This document shows, one piece after another, positions 26,028 to 35,589 of a stretch of 64,000 nt of DNA. The position numbers were made by a program, and so were the translations under genes. This stretch comes from Lachnospira sp. (lineage in GTDB: Bacteria > Bacillota > Clostridia > Lachnospirales > Lachnospiraceae), in assembly GCA_017621205.1 (NCBI GenBank), contig JAGATQ010000016.1, positions 86,902-150,901 on the forward strand, written 5' to 3'. The notes under the pieces are model-generated. The model was not told the origin of the DNA. It saw only the letters and a program-made list of their open reading frames with translations, and did not search any database. How positions within the stretch are numbered: the first letter of the stretch is position 1; every line of letters begins with the position of its first letter.

Positions 26028-27587
26028 CTATCCAATATAAAAGCATTCGATGGCTTCCTGCAACTTATCGCCCAATTCTTCATCTGTTATTTTATTCAGG
26101 CTCTTAAAATGAAAATTATACCCATCTGGTGAAATAATGGACTGAACATACAGCTTCATTGGCTTTAAATCCTTATAAAATGTCTTCTCTATATCTAAAT
26201 ATTCCTGCTTAGTTATCTTCTCATTTTTTCCATTATAATAGCTTGTGGATATAACCTCAGTATCATAATCCTCTGTCTCATCAGCCAGAGAAACCAGCTC
26301 CGTCTTTACTTCTCCCTCTAATAAAACGGTATCTGTCAATCTTGTCTTATATATATCGTTACCCTCATAATCTTCAATAAAATACACAAAATGAATCTTA
26401 TCATCCCTGGTAGAATGGTATGCCTGTGCCAAAGAAAAATTTGTTTTTTCACCTGTGCAGTTCCACTCTGTCATTCCATCCGCATCCTCATTTACCTCAA
26501 ACACCAGCAGTTTATCTCGATAGCTTATACCCAATTCCATACACCCATTCTGATCCAAATCCATAGCCATAAGCTCGTAGCTGGTTTCTATTGTTTCACC
26601 ATCCATATGTATTGTTTTCGGAAGCTTCTTCATCCACTCTTTTTTCTGCGAAACAAGATATTGTATTTGTTTATTATAATTCGATTCATCTGCATCTTTA
26701 TACCGGATAAGAAAACCCTGATAACATCCGCTCAATTTCTCCCTCAGCTTCTCCTCTGACACATTCTGAAGCTTTTTAAAGCTCTCGCTCTCCCAACGAA
26801 AATAAGCATATCCCCGCTTCCCCTGTGGAGTTGCTTTGTCAACCATCTCTTGATATTGCTCCCGTGTAATTTTTTTTGCCTTTCCATCATAATCATCATA
26901 GTACTCTATCTCACCAGAAGCAAACTGACTACATCCAAAGGTTTCCTCACTGACTGCTGTATCCTTGATTTTTATTGCCCCAGGAGTATATAGAAGCCCT
27001 CCAATACCTCCCATGCTATTACCACACAGATAAGCATAGGTCTTTTTCTCCTTATCATAGTATAACTTCATCATGTCGCTTCCAATGTCCAGACGCCCTC
27101 CCGGCTCGCCATCATCATGATTGTTGTTAAATTGCCATTCCACCATCGTTCCTTCCGGCGTCACCTCATTCACATAATAGTGTGTAAATATTCCAGAACC
27201 CTCACAAATATAGGACACCAGCTCCAATTGCCCATTTTGATTTAAGTCCGCTACGGTGTAACCGATATCTTCATAACCATCACTATCTTCAAATTTATAA
27301 TGCTTCAGCCACTGGCTTCGTTCCTTTTCCAAAATCGTAAGCTGTCTCTCAATTTCGGATGTTTTCAGCTTCACCTGCCCAACTTCCCCATCAAAAATCT
27401 GCGTTCCCTCTTCCACTACATTTCCTTCATCTGCACTTACCGCATCCGCACTCGCTGGCACCAGTTCTGTAGTAAGTTCTTTCGTTTCCTCCGTCCCTGC
27501 TGTTATTTCCCGTGACAATTCCTTCGGTCCACATCCCATCAAACCACATAGCAGCGACAATAATAATAACATTGTAAGCCTTTTCAT
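26028..27587 (-). CDS. Hypothetical lipoprotein with DxDxNG-type repeats
   Basis: The N-terminus is a lipoprotein signal (MLLLLSLLCGLMGC, lipobox LMGC). The mature 500-residue protein contains at least two aspartate-rich loops of calcium-binding type (VADLNQNGQLELVSY and AMDLDQNGCMELGISY) set in a repeated layout, each preceded by a helical stretch with WL or WM..L. I do not recognise a catalytic domain. Such proteins occur widely in Lachnospiraceae on the outside face of the membrane. Function unknown. Confidence 0.8.
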   Translation of the reverse strand: MKRLTMLLLLSLLCGLMGCGPKELSREITAGTEETKELTTELVPASADAVSADEGNVVEEGTQIFDGEVGQVKLKTSEIERQLTILEKERSQWLKHYKFEDSDGYEDIGYTVADLNQNGQLELVSYICEGSGIFTHYYVNEVTPEGTMVEWQFNNNHDDGEPGGRLDIGSDMMKLYYDKEKKTYAYLCGNSMGGIGGLLYTPGAIKIKDTAVSEETFGCSQFASGEIEYYDDYDGKAKKITREQYQEMVDKATPQGKRGYAYFRWESESFKKLQNVSEEKLREKLSGCYQGFLIRYKDADESNYNKQIQYLVSQKKEWMKKLPKTIHMDGETIETSYELMAMDLDQNGCMELGISYRDKLLVFEVNEDADGMTEWNCTGEKTNFSLAQAYHSTRDDKIHFVYFIEDYEGNDIYKTRLTDTVLLEGEVKTELVSLADETEDYDTEVISTSYYNGKNEKITKQEYLDIEKTFYKDLKPMKLYVQSIISPDGYNFHFKSLNKITDEELGDKLQEAIECFYIG

Positions 27588-27683
27588 TTCATATCCCCTC
27601 GCTCTTTTGCACTAAAACATAATATAAACTAACCAAGTGTACTGATTTTTTAATAGCCGGACTAGAAAGCCGGATACTTTTAT

Positions 27684-28502
27684 CTATTGCCTTGTTCTCC
27701 TTTGCAGTTCCTTTATCGCCGCATCATATAGCTTCTTCCTCCTCCAGTAATTCCATAACGCTCCAAACTTATTATAAAAATAAAATCCCATCACAAGATA
27801 AATATTAAAAAAGCCTATCCTGTCCTTGGTGGTATGTCCATATCTTCTGCCCCATACCTTAGGGCAATTCCCCTCCTTATAATAGGCAATGAAGTCCTCC
27901 TCCGTCCGAATCCACTCTGGCAGATAGGTGCAGGCTTTGCCAAGATAGTCCTCCGCATGAGCATCCGTTCCCGCTATCAATGGCAGCTTAAAATAATGTG
28001 CAAGCTGTCTCGCACGAAGATTATCTTCCTCAGACTCACAGGCATTATACCCCTCTAGGAAATCAAACTGCTCCATAAATCGTTTCTTTTCCCGTTTTTT
28101 CCATGGCTTTGTCTGTGCAAAGCTTAAAAACACTTCCCCAAAGGGATGTGCAGGTCCCAAAATACCACCAAAACCATGTACCAGCTTAATCAGTCTTGAC
28201 AGAGGTAATCCTCTATGTTCCAGTAAATCATAAAGCTCCTGTGGAACTGTATTCGGCAGCACAACAATAAAATGCCCATATTCCAGCGTATCATATTCAA
28301 TTCCCCGAAGCACAACAAAATCGTCATCCTTAGCTCCTGCAAGGCGATATGCCTCGTACCCCTGATAAGAATCGTGGTCCGTAATCAGCAGCCCTCCAAA
28401 ACCATGCTCCTTTAATACCCGGCAATGGTCCAAAATTGAAAATCTGGCATCCGTAGAGCCCTCACTGCTATGACAATGCAAGTCAAATTTCACCAAACAC
28501 AT
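27684..28502 (-). CDS. PHP-domain metal-dependent phosphoesterase
   Basis: The PHP motifs are clear: FDLHCHSSEGSTDA (two His), LLITDHDSYQGY, an EYDTLEYGHFIVVLP, and AGTDAHAEDYLGK. This is the stand-alone type, related to DNA polymerase PHP domains and histidinol phosphatase. Start at 28502 has GGAGG five bases upstream; an ATG 12 bases earlier (28514) has only a weak site. Product 272 residues. Substrate unknown, possibly a nucleotide or sugar phosphate. Confidence 0.85.
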   Translation of the reverse strand: MCLVKFDLHCHSSEGSTDARFSILDHCRVLKEHGFGGLLITDHDSYQGYEAYRLAGAKDDDFVVLRGIEYDTLEYGHFIVVLPNTVPQELYDLLEHRGLPLSRLIKLVHGFGGILGPAHPFGEVFLSFAQTKPWKKREKKRFMEQFDFLEGYNACESEEDNLRARQLAHYFKLPLIAGTDAHAEDYLGKACTYLPEWIRTEEDFIAYYKEGNCPKVWGRRYGHTTKDRIGFFNIYLVMGFYFYNKFGALWNYWRRKKLYDAAIKELQRRTRQ

Positions 28503-28685
28503 TATATCCTCCATTCCCTTTCTTACTTTCAGTTTTCCGTAGTTTCGCGAAAGTATACTATCCTATCTGTTTCTCAAATATTATTTACTTATTCAGAATT
28601 CTACAGCTTGATATATGTGACGTCCAAATTACTCACATAACTATTTGTTCCACATAAACTATAAAAAAACAGAATAGAGCTTATT

Positions 28686-29180
28686 ATGAAAATCTATCCC
28701 ACAAACTCTCTACAGGCAGAATTTTTAAAGCTTCTAACGGATGCTTGTCCCTCTGCCTATGCTGTAATACAAGGTGATGCAAAAGCTCCAAACCTGGAAG
28801 GAATGGCATATTTTTATCAGATACCACAAGGCGGGGTTCTTGTAGAAATAGAAACATCCGGGCTGCCACAAAAAGAAAATGAAACCAGCAGCTTCTTTGG
28901 TATGCACATACATGAAAACGGGGACTGCACTCCTCCCTTTGACAAGGTCGGCAACCATTATAACCCCGCCAATACCGCTCACCCGCAGCATGCCGGTGAT
29001 TTACCTCCCTTGTTAAGCAATTCTGGCTATAGTTATCTTGTATTTTATACTGACCGTATTCAAATAGAAGAAATCATTGGAAGAGCACTCATTATCCATT
29101 CCGCCCCCGATGACTTTACAACACAGCCCTCCGGTAATTCCCACGAAAAGATTGGATGCGGTGTAATATTAGAAATGTAA
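28686..29180 (+). CDS. Cu/Zn superoxide dismutase family protein
   Basis: Motifs of SodC are visible in 164 residues: GMHIHENGDC (metal His pair), VGNHYNP, AHPQHAGDLP, and IIHSAPDDFTTQPSGNSHEKIGCGVI with the last metal His and Cys. It has no signal peptide, unlike most bacterial SodC, so it may act in the cytoplasm. Ribosome site is weak (AGAG). It is one of only two intact forward genes in this half of the window and converges on a MATE gene. Confidence 0.85.
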   Translation: MKIYPTNSLQAEFLKLLTDACPSAYAVIQGDAKAPNLEGMAYFYQIPQGGVLVEIETSGLPQKENETSSFFGMHIHENGDCTPPFDKVGNHYNPANTAHPQHAGDLPPLLSNSGYSYLVFYTDRIQIEEIIGRALIIHSAPDDFTTQPSGNSHEKIGCGVILEM

Positions 29181-29203
29181 GGGGGCATAAGCCCCCTTTA
29201 TTT
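29179..29203 (+). terminator. Terminator between sodC-like gene and MATE gene
   Basis: AAGGGGGCATAAGCCCCCTT followed by a T-rich tail. Both flanking genes end here, so it probably serves both. Confidence 0.88.
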
Positions 29204-29209
29204 TCATCA

Positions 29210-30601
29210 TTAATCCCGCCCTTGTGGCAACGGCTTAATAATCGTTTTATAAATATGAACAAGACATATCGTTGATACGGTAAAGGACATTAACTCTGCA
29301 ATAGGAAATGCCCACCATACCGCATGTAAACCACCAAGCTTAGACAAAAGGAATGCAACTGGAATAAGAACAACAAGCTGCCTCATAACGGATACAATCA
29401 GACTGAACACTGCCTTGCCGAGTGCCTGAAATACGGTACCAGCAATAATACAAAACCACGCTATCAAAAAGTGTACACCAATAATCCGCAGGGCAGGAAT
29501 TCCAATTTCTAACATCTCCGTTGAGGCATGAAACATTCCAAGCAACAGCCCCGGAAACAGTTCAAAGGCACCAAAGCCAAACAGCAGCAAACCAAAGGAA
29601 ACTACCAGACTTAGCTTAATTGTCTTTACCATACGCTTTCTTTGCTGTGCCCCATAGCAATAAGCGATAATCGGAGTAATACCGTTATTCATACCAAACA
29701 GCGGCATAAAGAAAAAGCTTTGCAGCTTGAAGTATACGCCGAACACTGCCGTTGCTGTAGTAGAAAAATCAATTAGTATCTTATTCATGCTATATGTCAT
29801 CACAGAACCGATAGACTGCATAATAATAGAGGGGATACCAACCTTATAAATTGTACCAATAATTTTCCCATTGGGACGGAATCCCTTAAAGGAAAGAGTG
29901 ATTTCTGTATTAAACTTAATATTACAAAGACAGGCAACCACACCAGCCACACACTGTCCGATTACGGTTGCAATCGCTGCCCCTGCCACTCCCATTTTCG
30001 GCAAGCCACACAATCCAAAAATCAAAATCGGGTCCAGAATAATATTGGTAACCGCACCACTTAACTGGGAAACCATGCTGAAAATCGTTTTTCCTGTAGA
30101 AGTCAAAAGCCGCTCAAAATAAAACTGCGCAAAAATACCAAAGGAGCATATCATAACAATACTTAGATATTGGACACCCATATCTATAATTTCCTGCGAT
30201 GCATCCTTAACCTGTCCTGCATAAAATGGTTTTACTATCAAAAAACCTAATACCAAAAATAAAAGATAACTTAAAGCATAGATAAATGCACCATTGCTCG
30301 CCGTATCATTTACACGCTTAAAATTCTTCTCTCCTAAGGATTTCGATAACAATGCATTAATACCGACACCGGTACCGGCACCAACAGCAATGGTTAATGT
30401 CTGCAAAGGGAAAGCAAGGGAAACCGCAGTCAACGCATTTTCCGATATCATACCGACAAAAATACTATCTACAATATTATACAATGCCTGCACCAGCATA
30501 GAAATCATCATTGGTAAAGACATATTAAATACCAGTTTACCAACTGGCATGACACCCATTTTATTCTCCGTCACAGGAGCCTTCGTCTTTTCTGTATTCA
30601 T
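29210..30601 (-). CDS. MATE-family multidrug efflux transporter
   Basis: A 463-residue membrane protein with about twelve helices in two homologous halves. It starts with VMPVGKLVFNMSLPMMISMLVQALYNIVDSIFVG, the standard MATE opening, and has PLQTLTIAVGAGTGVGINALLSKSLGE. It exports cationic compounds in exchange for Na+ or H+. Substrate not predictable. AAGGAGG precedes the ATG. It stands alone. Confidence 0.92.
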   Translation of the reverse strand: MNTEKTKAPVTENKMGVMPVGKLVFNMSLPMMISMLVQALYNIVDSIFVGMISENALTAVSLAFPLQTLTIAVGAGTGVGINALLSKSLGEKNFKRVNDTASNGAFIYALSYLLFLVLGFLIVKPFYAGQVKDASQEIIDMGVQYLSIVMICSFGIFAQFYFERLLTSTGKTIFSMVSQLSGAVTNIILDPILIFGLCGLPKMGVAGAAIATVIGQCVAGVVACLCNIKFNTEITLSFKGFRPNGKIIGTIYKVGIPSIIMQSIGSVMTYSMNKILIDFSTTATAVFGVYFKLQSFFFMPLFGMNNGITPIIAYCYGAQQRKRMVKTIKLSLVVSFGLLLFGFGAFELFPGLLLGMFHASTEMLEIGIPALRIIGVHFLIAWFCIIAGTVFQALGKAVFSLIVSVMRQLVVLIPVAFLLSKLGGLHAVWWAFPIAELMSFTVSTICLVHIYKTIIKPLPQGRD

Positions 30602-30678
30602 ATTTCCTCCTTATGAGGGAAATTATCCCTGATATATCATGTTTTGTGATAACTGGACTATATTCGAAGAATGAATAA

Positions 30679-30708
30679 AGTCCGGTTAATTATAAATCGC
30701 TGTACTAG
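30679..30708. repeat. 30-base intergenic repeat, copy before the MATE gene
   Basis: AGTCCGGTTAATTATAAATC and CTGTACTAG, matching the purC-upstream copy at 27 of 30 positions in opposite orientation. Just before it, ACTGGACT (30652-30659) can pair with AGTCCGGT. Confidence 0.65.
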
Positions 30709-30802
30709 CCCCTCTTAGGTCTATAACACAATTTGTTAGTATATCATAATTAGAAGAAATTGTCAAAAATCCGATTTCACTCCTGTTTCATATTTATATT
30801 TT

Positions 30803-30830
30803 ACTCAAACTTCAAGTGCAAAGTTTGAGT
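30803..30830. terminator. Hairpin at the stop of the EAL gene
   Basis: ACTCAAACTT and AAGTTTGAGT form a perfect 10-bp stem. Its last base lies in the EAL stop codon. On the minus strand AAAATATAAA follows, so it is not a classic T-tailed terminator. The arm matches the outer repeat at 15569 and 15758. Confidence 0.6.
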
Positions 30831-32764
30831 TATTTACCCCTTTTATGTTCCTCAATAATAAACTCAATAAATTCCTGTTTCGGTATCGGTTTAGAATAAT
30901 AATAACCTTGAATATATTCACATTCCAAAGCAGAAAATTGTTTCATGGATTCCTTGGTCTCAATCCCTTCTACAACAATCTTCATATCCATATCCTTAAT
31001 CATACGAATTGTGTTTTCTAACACAATCATCATCTTAGTATCATTATAGGTATTGGTAAAGCTTTTATCCAATTTCACAATATGAAAAGGCATAGAAGCA
31101 ATACGCTGCATATTAGAATAGCCTGTTCCATAATCATCTAAAGAAAAGGAAACACCTGCCTGCACCAGTTTTTCAATATTTTCCATCATTGTATTTTGGG
31201 AATAGGATGCCGCAGTTTCCGTAATCTCCAGATTAATCTGATTGACAGAGACATGATATTTGTTTAATATCTGAATCACATCATCGGCAAGCTGTGGCTT
31301 CATACATTGTGCCACAGACAAATTAATTTCAATGTAATCAAGCCCCAGCTGTTTATACTGCTCACTCGCAATAAACTGGCATACCTCCTCCAATACATAG
31401 TTACCAATCTTATGAATAGCGCCACTTTTTTCTGCCGCAGGTATAAAAATCTCTGGAGAAACAAAGCCATACGTTTCATCCTTTAACCGTAATAATGCCT
31501 CCGCAGAATTAAACCTATGCTCTTCTACGGAATAAATCGGCTGGTAATACACTTCAAATTTATGATTGCTCAACGCATTCTCTATAATCTTATCAATATC
31601 ATGCATCAAATCATAGTGATCCTTCTTATAAATATCAGAAGCAAACAGCACTCCTTCACTATGCTTTAGCTTAGACAAATCGTTACCAAATACCATTATT
31701 GATTCAATATCATCAATATCTCTCGGACAGTCCATAATACATACGCAGGCATTTACATTAACCGACAGCTCATTTACAAGGATATCGTCCTTAAAATGCC
31801 GGTTGATTTTCTGTGCTGCCTCCATACACTGCGCACTAAACCGCTGTTCTGCCACACATCTAAGCTTCCCATCACCAAGATAATAATATTCTGCCTTAAT
31901 CCCCTCATTTTCACATATCGCCATCATCTCATTGGCAAGCACGGCTACTAAATCCTGCACTCCACTGTATCCAAGCATGTCACGAAGCCCAAAATAATTG
32001 GAAACATTGGTTAAAATAACCCGGACGATTTTCCCATTTTTTATCCCCCGGCGAACATATTTCATATAGGATTTCATATTACCAATTCCTGTTGCCGGGT
32101 CAATTAACTGCTCTGAACCTTGAAGCATAAGAGAAAGAATCAACAAGCCTATACTCATGGCAAACAGTTCCACAGGATACTGTGGTGCGATAAACTGCAC
32201 AAACAACGCAATAACCTGCAATGGGATAACGGCGGCTAAAAATACAAATTCCCTCTTACTGAACAAAACATGGTAACGCAATAAATGTTCAATAATCATT
32301 ATCGTATAAATACCGGTGCACAGATACAGTAACAGAAACCATTCTCCCCGAATATACCCGCCCTGTGCATCGATGTAAAAAAGCTTCTTAATCCATCCGT
32401 TCATACATAATACCAAAAAGCAAAGACCAATCGGCAGAAACAGCAGTACCCTTATAAGCTTATTCTGATACCTATGCCATGTATCCGACAGAGCAACCAG
32501 ATACATCATATATAATGCTGGTGTAAGGGCATGGGTAAATAAATAAATGCTGTGCCAGATATATTGCTGCAGTATGTGCCCCCCTGCCATATTATCCAGA
32601 GAAATTGCAATAACATCTGCTATACAAGCCACAAAATGATTCACTAATATGTAACCAAAGCAACGATTTACCTGTCCTTTGGTCATCCGGCGCAAATAGG
32701 TCGTAGTAAGCAGTATAATCATAATAATTAGTGCACAATAATCAAAATATATGATTTTTTCCAT
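30830..32764 (-). CDS. Membrane EAL-domain cyclic-di-GMP phosphodiesterase with a degenerate GGDEF domain
   Basis: About seven membrane helices (residues 8-215) form the sensor. A GGDEF-like domain follows (about 225-385), but its active motif is replaced by YYLGDGKLRC, so it should not make c-di-GMP. The EAL domain (about 400-640) keeps SAEALLR, IEINLSVAQC, NLEITETA, FSLDDYGTGYSN, VKLDKS, VVEGIET and QGYYYSKP, so it should cleave c-di-GMP. GGGAA precedes the ATG. No other c-di-GMP gene is nearby. Confidence 0.9.
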   Translation of the reverse strand: MEKIIYFDYCALIIMIILLTTTYLRRMTKGQVNRCFGYILVNHFVACIADVIAISLDNMAGGHILQQYIWHSIYLFTHALTPALYMMYLVALSDTWHRYQNKLIRVLLFLPIGLCFLVLCMNGWIKKLFYIDAQGGYIRGEWFLLLYLCTGIYTIMIIEHLLRYHVLFSKREFVFLAAVIPLQVIALFVQFIAPQYPVELFAMSIGLLILSLMLQGSEQLIDPATGIGNMKSYMKYVRRGIKNGKIVRVILTNVSNYFGLRDMLGYSGVQDLVAVLANEMMAICENEGIKAEYYYLGDGKLRCVAEQRFSAQCMEAAQKINRHFKDDILVNELSVNVNACVCIMDCPRDIDDIESIMVFGNDLSKLKHSEGVLFASDIYKKDHYDLMHDIDKIIENALSNHKFEVYYQPIYSVEEHRFNSAEALLRLKDETYGFVSPEIFIPAAEKSGAIHKIGNYVLEEVCQFIASEQYKQLGLDYIEINLSVAQCMKPQLADDVIQILNKYHVSVNQINLEITETAASYSQNTMMENIEKLVQAGVSFSLDDYGTGYSNMQRIASMPFHIVKLDKSFTNTYNDTKMMIVLENTIRMIKDMDMKIVVEGIETKESMKQFSALECEYIQGYYYSKPIPKQEFIEFIIEEHKRGK

Positions 32765-32948
32765 GAGGTAAATTCCCTTTCCTATGTAACAGAGCCTAAC
32801 ACATTCCTATTAACCTGTTTGAACAATAAACCGTACAAACATAACTAATGTGATTATAACTCCAATACCACCTACTATGCAATAACTATAAATGTTAAAA
32901 TATATGTTGAAATTGCAAAATTCACCTTCATAAACAAACAATTAGATA

Positions 32949-33746
32949 CTATGATTTTCGTTTTAACTCCAGCATTGCCGCATAATGCTTAATAGAAAAC
33001 TCCTCTGGTGCAATGTCTCTCAATAATGCCTGATGTTCACACTCCCACTTTTCAATCTCTTCCTGTGACAAGGAAGCACCAACACCCCGGCATGCCTTCA
33101 TCCTTCCGTGCCATGTCTCTCTCGTAAACGGTACATGAATAAGATATTCTTCGTGATATGCCGTTTCAAAATATTCATATACACAATCCGGTACACCGAT
33201 TGGATGCATCGTCTCTCCTGCCCCTGTCCATCGGGGATTGTATTCTAATACCAGCTTCTCGCTCGCACCAGCAATTTCATCTTCATAAGGCAGCCATGCC
33301 ATATATAACAATAATAAGCTTCCATCTGATTTTAATATGCGGGATAATACTGGCATGACTTTCTCATGGTCAAAATACCAAAAGCACTGGCAGGCAGTTA
33401 TTACATCAAAGGTACTATCCGGAAAATCGACCTCCTCCGTTGCCACTGCCTCATAATGAATCTCCATATTCATTTTATCAGAAAGCTTCCTTGCCTGCTC
33501 AATCTGATTAGCAGAAATATCCGTTCCATACCACGTTGCACCATAATGATACATATTTCTTGGAATCACACCTGTGCCGGTACCCAAATCTAAAACCTTC
33601 TGTCCTTTAATACAGAGATTGCGTTCTGCAATTTTCTCATAAAATACTGCGGGATAAATATCCCGGTACTTCGCATATTCAGCAGAGGTTCTCCCCCAAT
33701 CAAATGCCTTTCCGTTGTCTATTTCTTTATTTATGATATCACCCAT
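32949..33746 (-). CDS. Class I SAM-dependent methyltransferase
   Basis: The 265-residue protein has VLDLGTGTGVIPRNM (SAM binding, near residue 57), GTDISANQIEQARKL and DVITACQCFWYFDHEKVM, typical of the methyltransferase-11 fold. I use the ATG at 33746, with AGGAGG 11 bases upstream; an ATG at 33779 has no site. Substrate unknown. It lies between the EAL gene and the nifU/nifS/gamma-glutamyl cassette, with about 200 bases on each side, so co-transcription is not evident. Confidence 0.85.
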   Translation of the reverse strand: MGDIINKEIDNGKAFDWGRTSAEYAKYRDIYPAVFYEKIAERNLCIKGQKVLDLGTGTGVIPRNMYHYGATWYGTDISANQIEQARKLSDKMNMEIHYEAVATEEVDFPDSTFDVITACQCFWYFDHEKVMPVLSRILKSDGSLLLLYMAWLPYEDEIAGASEKLVLEYNPRWTGAGETMHPIGVPDCVYEYFETAYHEEYLIHVPFTRETWHGRMKACRGVGASLSQEEIEKWECEHQALLRDIAPEEFSIKHYAAMLELKRKS

Positions 33747-33947
33747 AATGCCTAAATCCTCCTTGCCATAACCAATCATTAGATAATAGTGAAATAACTA
33801 TTCACTTCTACTATCGTCATAATAAATGTGTGTTTCGCAACTATCTAAAAGTATAGCATAACGAGTGTCTCTAAGCAAATAACAATAACATTACAACGCT
33901 ATCTGCCTCCCTATAATCCGAGAAAATTTATCATACAAACCTATTCT

Positions 33948-34370
33948 TTACTCCTTCTCAGCAATGTCACTTACCGGCTTTTCCAGACCTTCAATTACAA
34001 CATTATTCTTTTGGGCATAATCCCAAAGTGCCGCATGAATTGCTTCTTCCGCCAAAAGAGAGCAATGTACCTTAAGCGGCGGCAATCCGTCCAGTGCCTC
34101 CATAACCGCCTTATTCGTTACCAGTAATGCCTCCTGAACCGTTCGTCCTTTTACGAGTTCTGTCGCCATACTGCTAGTAGCTACAGCAGCACCACAGCCA
34201 AAGGTTTTAAACTTCACATCCTGTATTCTTCCATCATCATCGATATCCAGATACATTCGCATAATATCCCCACACTTTGCATTTCCCACGGTGCCTACTC
34301 CACTCGGATGTTCTATCTCTCCAACATTTCTTGGATGATTAAAATGCTCCATTACCTTTTCACTATACAT
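33948..34370 (-). CDS. nifU: Iron-sulfur cluster scaffold protein NifU/IscU type
   Basis: The scaffold has the MYSEKVMEHFNHPRNVGEI start and three cluster-binding Cys: GNAKCGD, FGCGAAVATSS and KVHCSLLAEEAI. The start at 34370 has GGAG eight bases upstream, and lies 13 bases after the nifS stop. The product is 140 residues, so it is the N-terminal scaffold domain only. It receives sulfur from the adjacent NifS. Confidence 0.93.
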   Translation of the reverse strand: MYSEKVMEHFNHPRNVGEIEHPSGVGTVGNAKCGDIMRMYLDIDDDGRIQDVKFKTFGCGAAVATSSMATELVKGRTVQEALLVTNKAVMEALDGLPPLKVHCSLLAEEAIHAALWDYAQKNNVVIEGLEKPVSDIAEKE

Positions 34371-34383
34371 AACTCCATCTCCT

Positions 34384-35565
34384 TTATTGATTCTGATGCA
34401 GAAAGTCCTCATATAATGGGGACATACTACGCAATCTTTCAATTATTTTCTTCAGCTCATTTACCACAAAATTAATCTCCTCAAACGAATTATCTTCTGA
34501 TACCGTCAAACGAAGGGAACCATGTGCAAGCTCATGAGGAAGTCCGATTGCCAGCAATACATGCGAAGGGTCCAGAGCACCCGATGCACAGGCAGAACCA
34601 CTGGAAGCACACACACCAAGCTGGTCCAATAAAATAAGCATAGATTCTCCCTCAATAAAACGAAAACAAAAATGAGCATTACCCGGAAGTCTGTCTGTCC
34701 TATGTCCATTTAGTCGGGCATAGGGAATTTCATCAATCACTCTTTTTATCAGATAGTCCCGAAGCTCTGTCTCCTTTGTCATCCGCTTCTTTATTCTCTG
34801 TCCGGCAAGCTCTGCCGCCCTTCCAAAACCTACGATTCCCGGAACATTATAGGTTCCCGCCCGCCTGTTTTTCTCCTGGGCACCACCATGAATAACGGGC
34901 AAAAGCTTTACGCTCTTTCTTACATACAGAATGCCAACTCCCTTAGGTCCATGAAACTTATGCCCACTGGCACTCAGCAAATCTATATTCATCGCTTCCA
35001 CATCCATTGGAATATGCCCATAAGCCTGAACCGCATCCGTATGGAATAATACTCCCTTTTCATGTGCCAGCTTTCCTATCCGTGCTATCGGTTCAATTGT
35101 CCCGATTTCATTATTTGCTGCCATGACAGATATTAATATCGTATCAGGACGAATTGCCTTCTCAAGCTCCTCCATACGAATCATTCCGTATTCATCCACG
35201 TCCAGATAAGTAACCTCATATCCATTTTCTTCAAGATAATGACATGTATGCAAAATGGCATGATGCTCTATCTTGCTGGTAATAACATGATGTCCTTTTT
35301 TCTCATAAGCTTTCGCTACCGCCTTCAATGCCCAGTTATCCGATTCCGTTCCCCCGGAGGTAAAATAAATCTCATCGCTACCCGCACCAATCAAAGCTGC
35401 TGCCTGTTCTCTCGCCTTATCTATTGCCTTTTTCCCCTCTGAGGCAAAATGATAGAAGGCGGATGGGTTACAATAATATTCCTGAAAAAATGGAAACATT
35501 TCCTCCAGCACCTCATTGGAAACCTTTGTTGTAGCTGCATTATCCATATAAATAATCTTATCCAT
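34384..35565 (-). CDS. nifS: Cysteine desulfurase, NifS/IscS type
   Basis: A PLP enzyme that takes sulfur from cysteine. The start MDNAATTKVS is typical. SASGHKFHGPKGVGILYVRK carries the PLP-binding Lys, and CASSGSACASGALDPSHVLLAIG has the active Cys in the long-loop context of group I. Length 393. It forms an operon with nifU. Group I enzymes feed Fe-S assembly and tRNA thiolation. Confidence 0.94.
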   Translation of the reverse strand: MDKIIYMDNAATTKVSNEVLEEMFPFFQEYYCNPSAFYHFASEGKKAIDKAREQAAALIGAGSDEIYFTSGGTESDNWALKAVAKAYEKKGHHVITSKIEHHAILHTCHYLEENGYEVTYLDVDEYGMIRMEELEKAIRPDTILISVMAANNEIGTIEPIARIGKLAHEKGVLFHTDAVQAYGHIPMDVEAMNIDLLSASGHKFHGPKGVGILYVRKSVKLLPVIHGGAQEKNRRAGTYNVPGIVGFGRAAELAGQRIKKRMTKETELRDYLIKRVIDEIPYARLNGHRTDRLPGNAHFCFRFIEGESMLILLDQLGVCASSGSACASGALDPSHVLLAIGLPHELAHGSLRLTVSEDNSFEEINFVVNELKKIIERLRSMSPLYEDFLHQNQ

Positions 35566-35589
35566 AACAAACCTCTTTTCCTAAATTAC

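Noticed and set aside
32949..35565. Ergothioneine pathway reading (methyltransferase as EgtD, NifS as EgtE)
   Set aside because: The methyltransferase lacks EgtD features, NifS/NifU form a normal Fe-S pair, and there is no EgtB.
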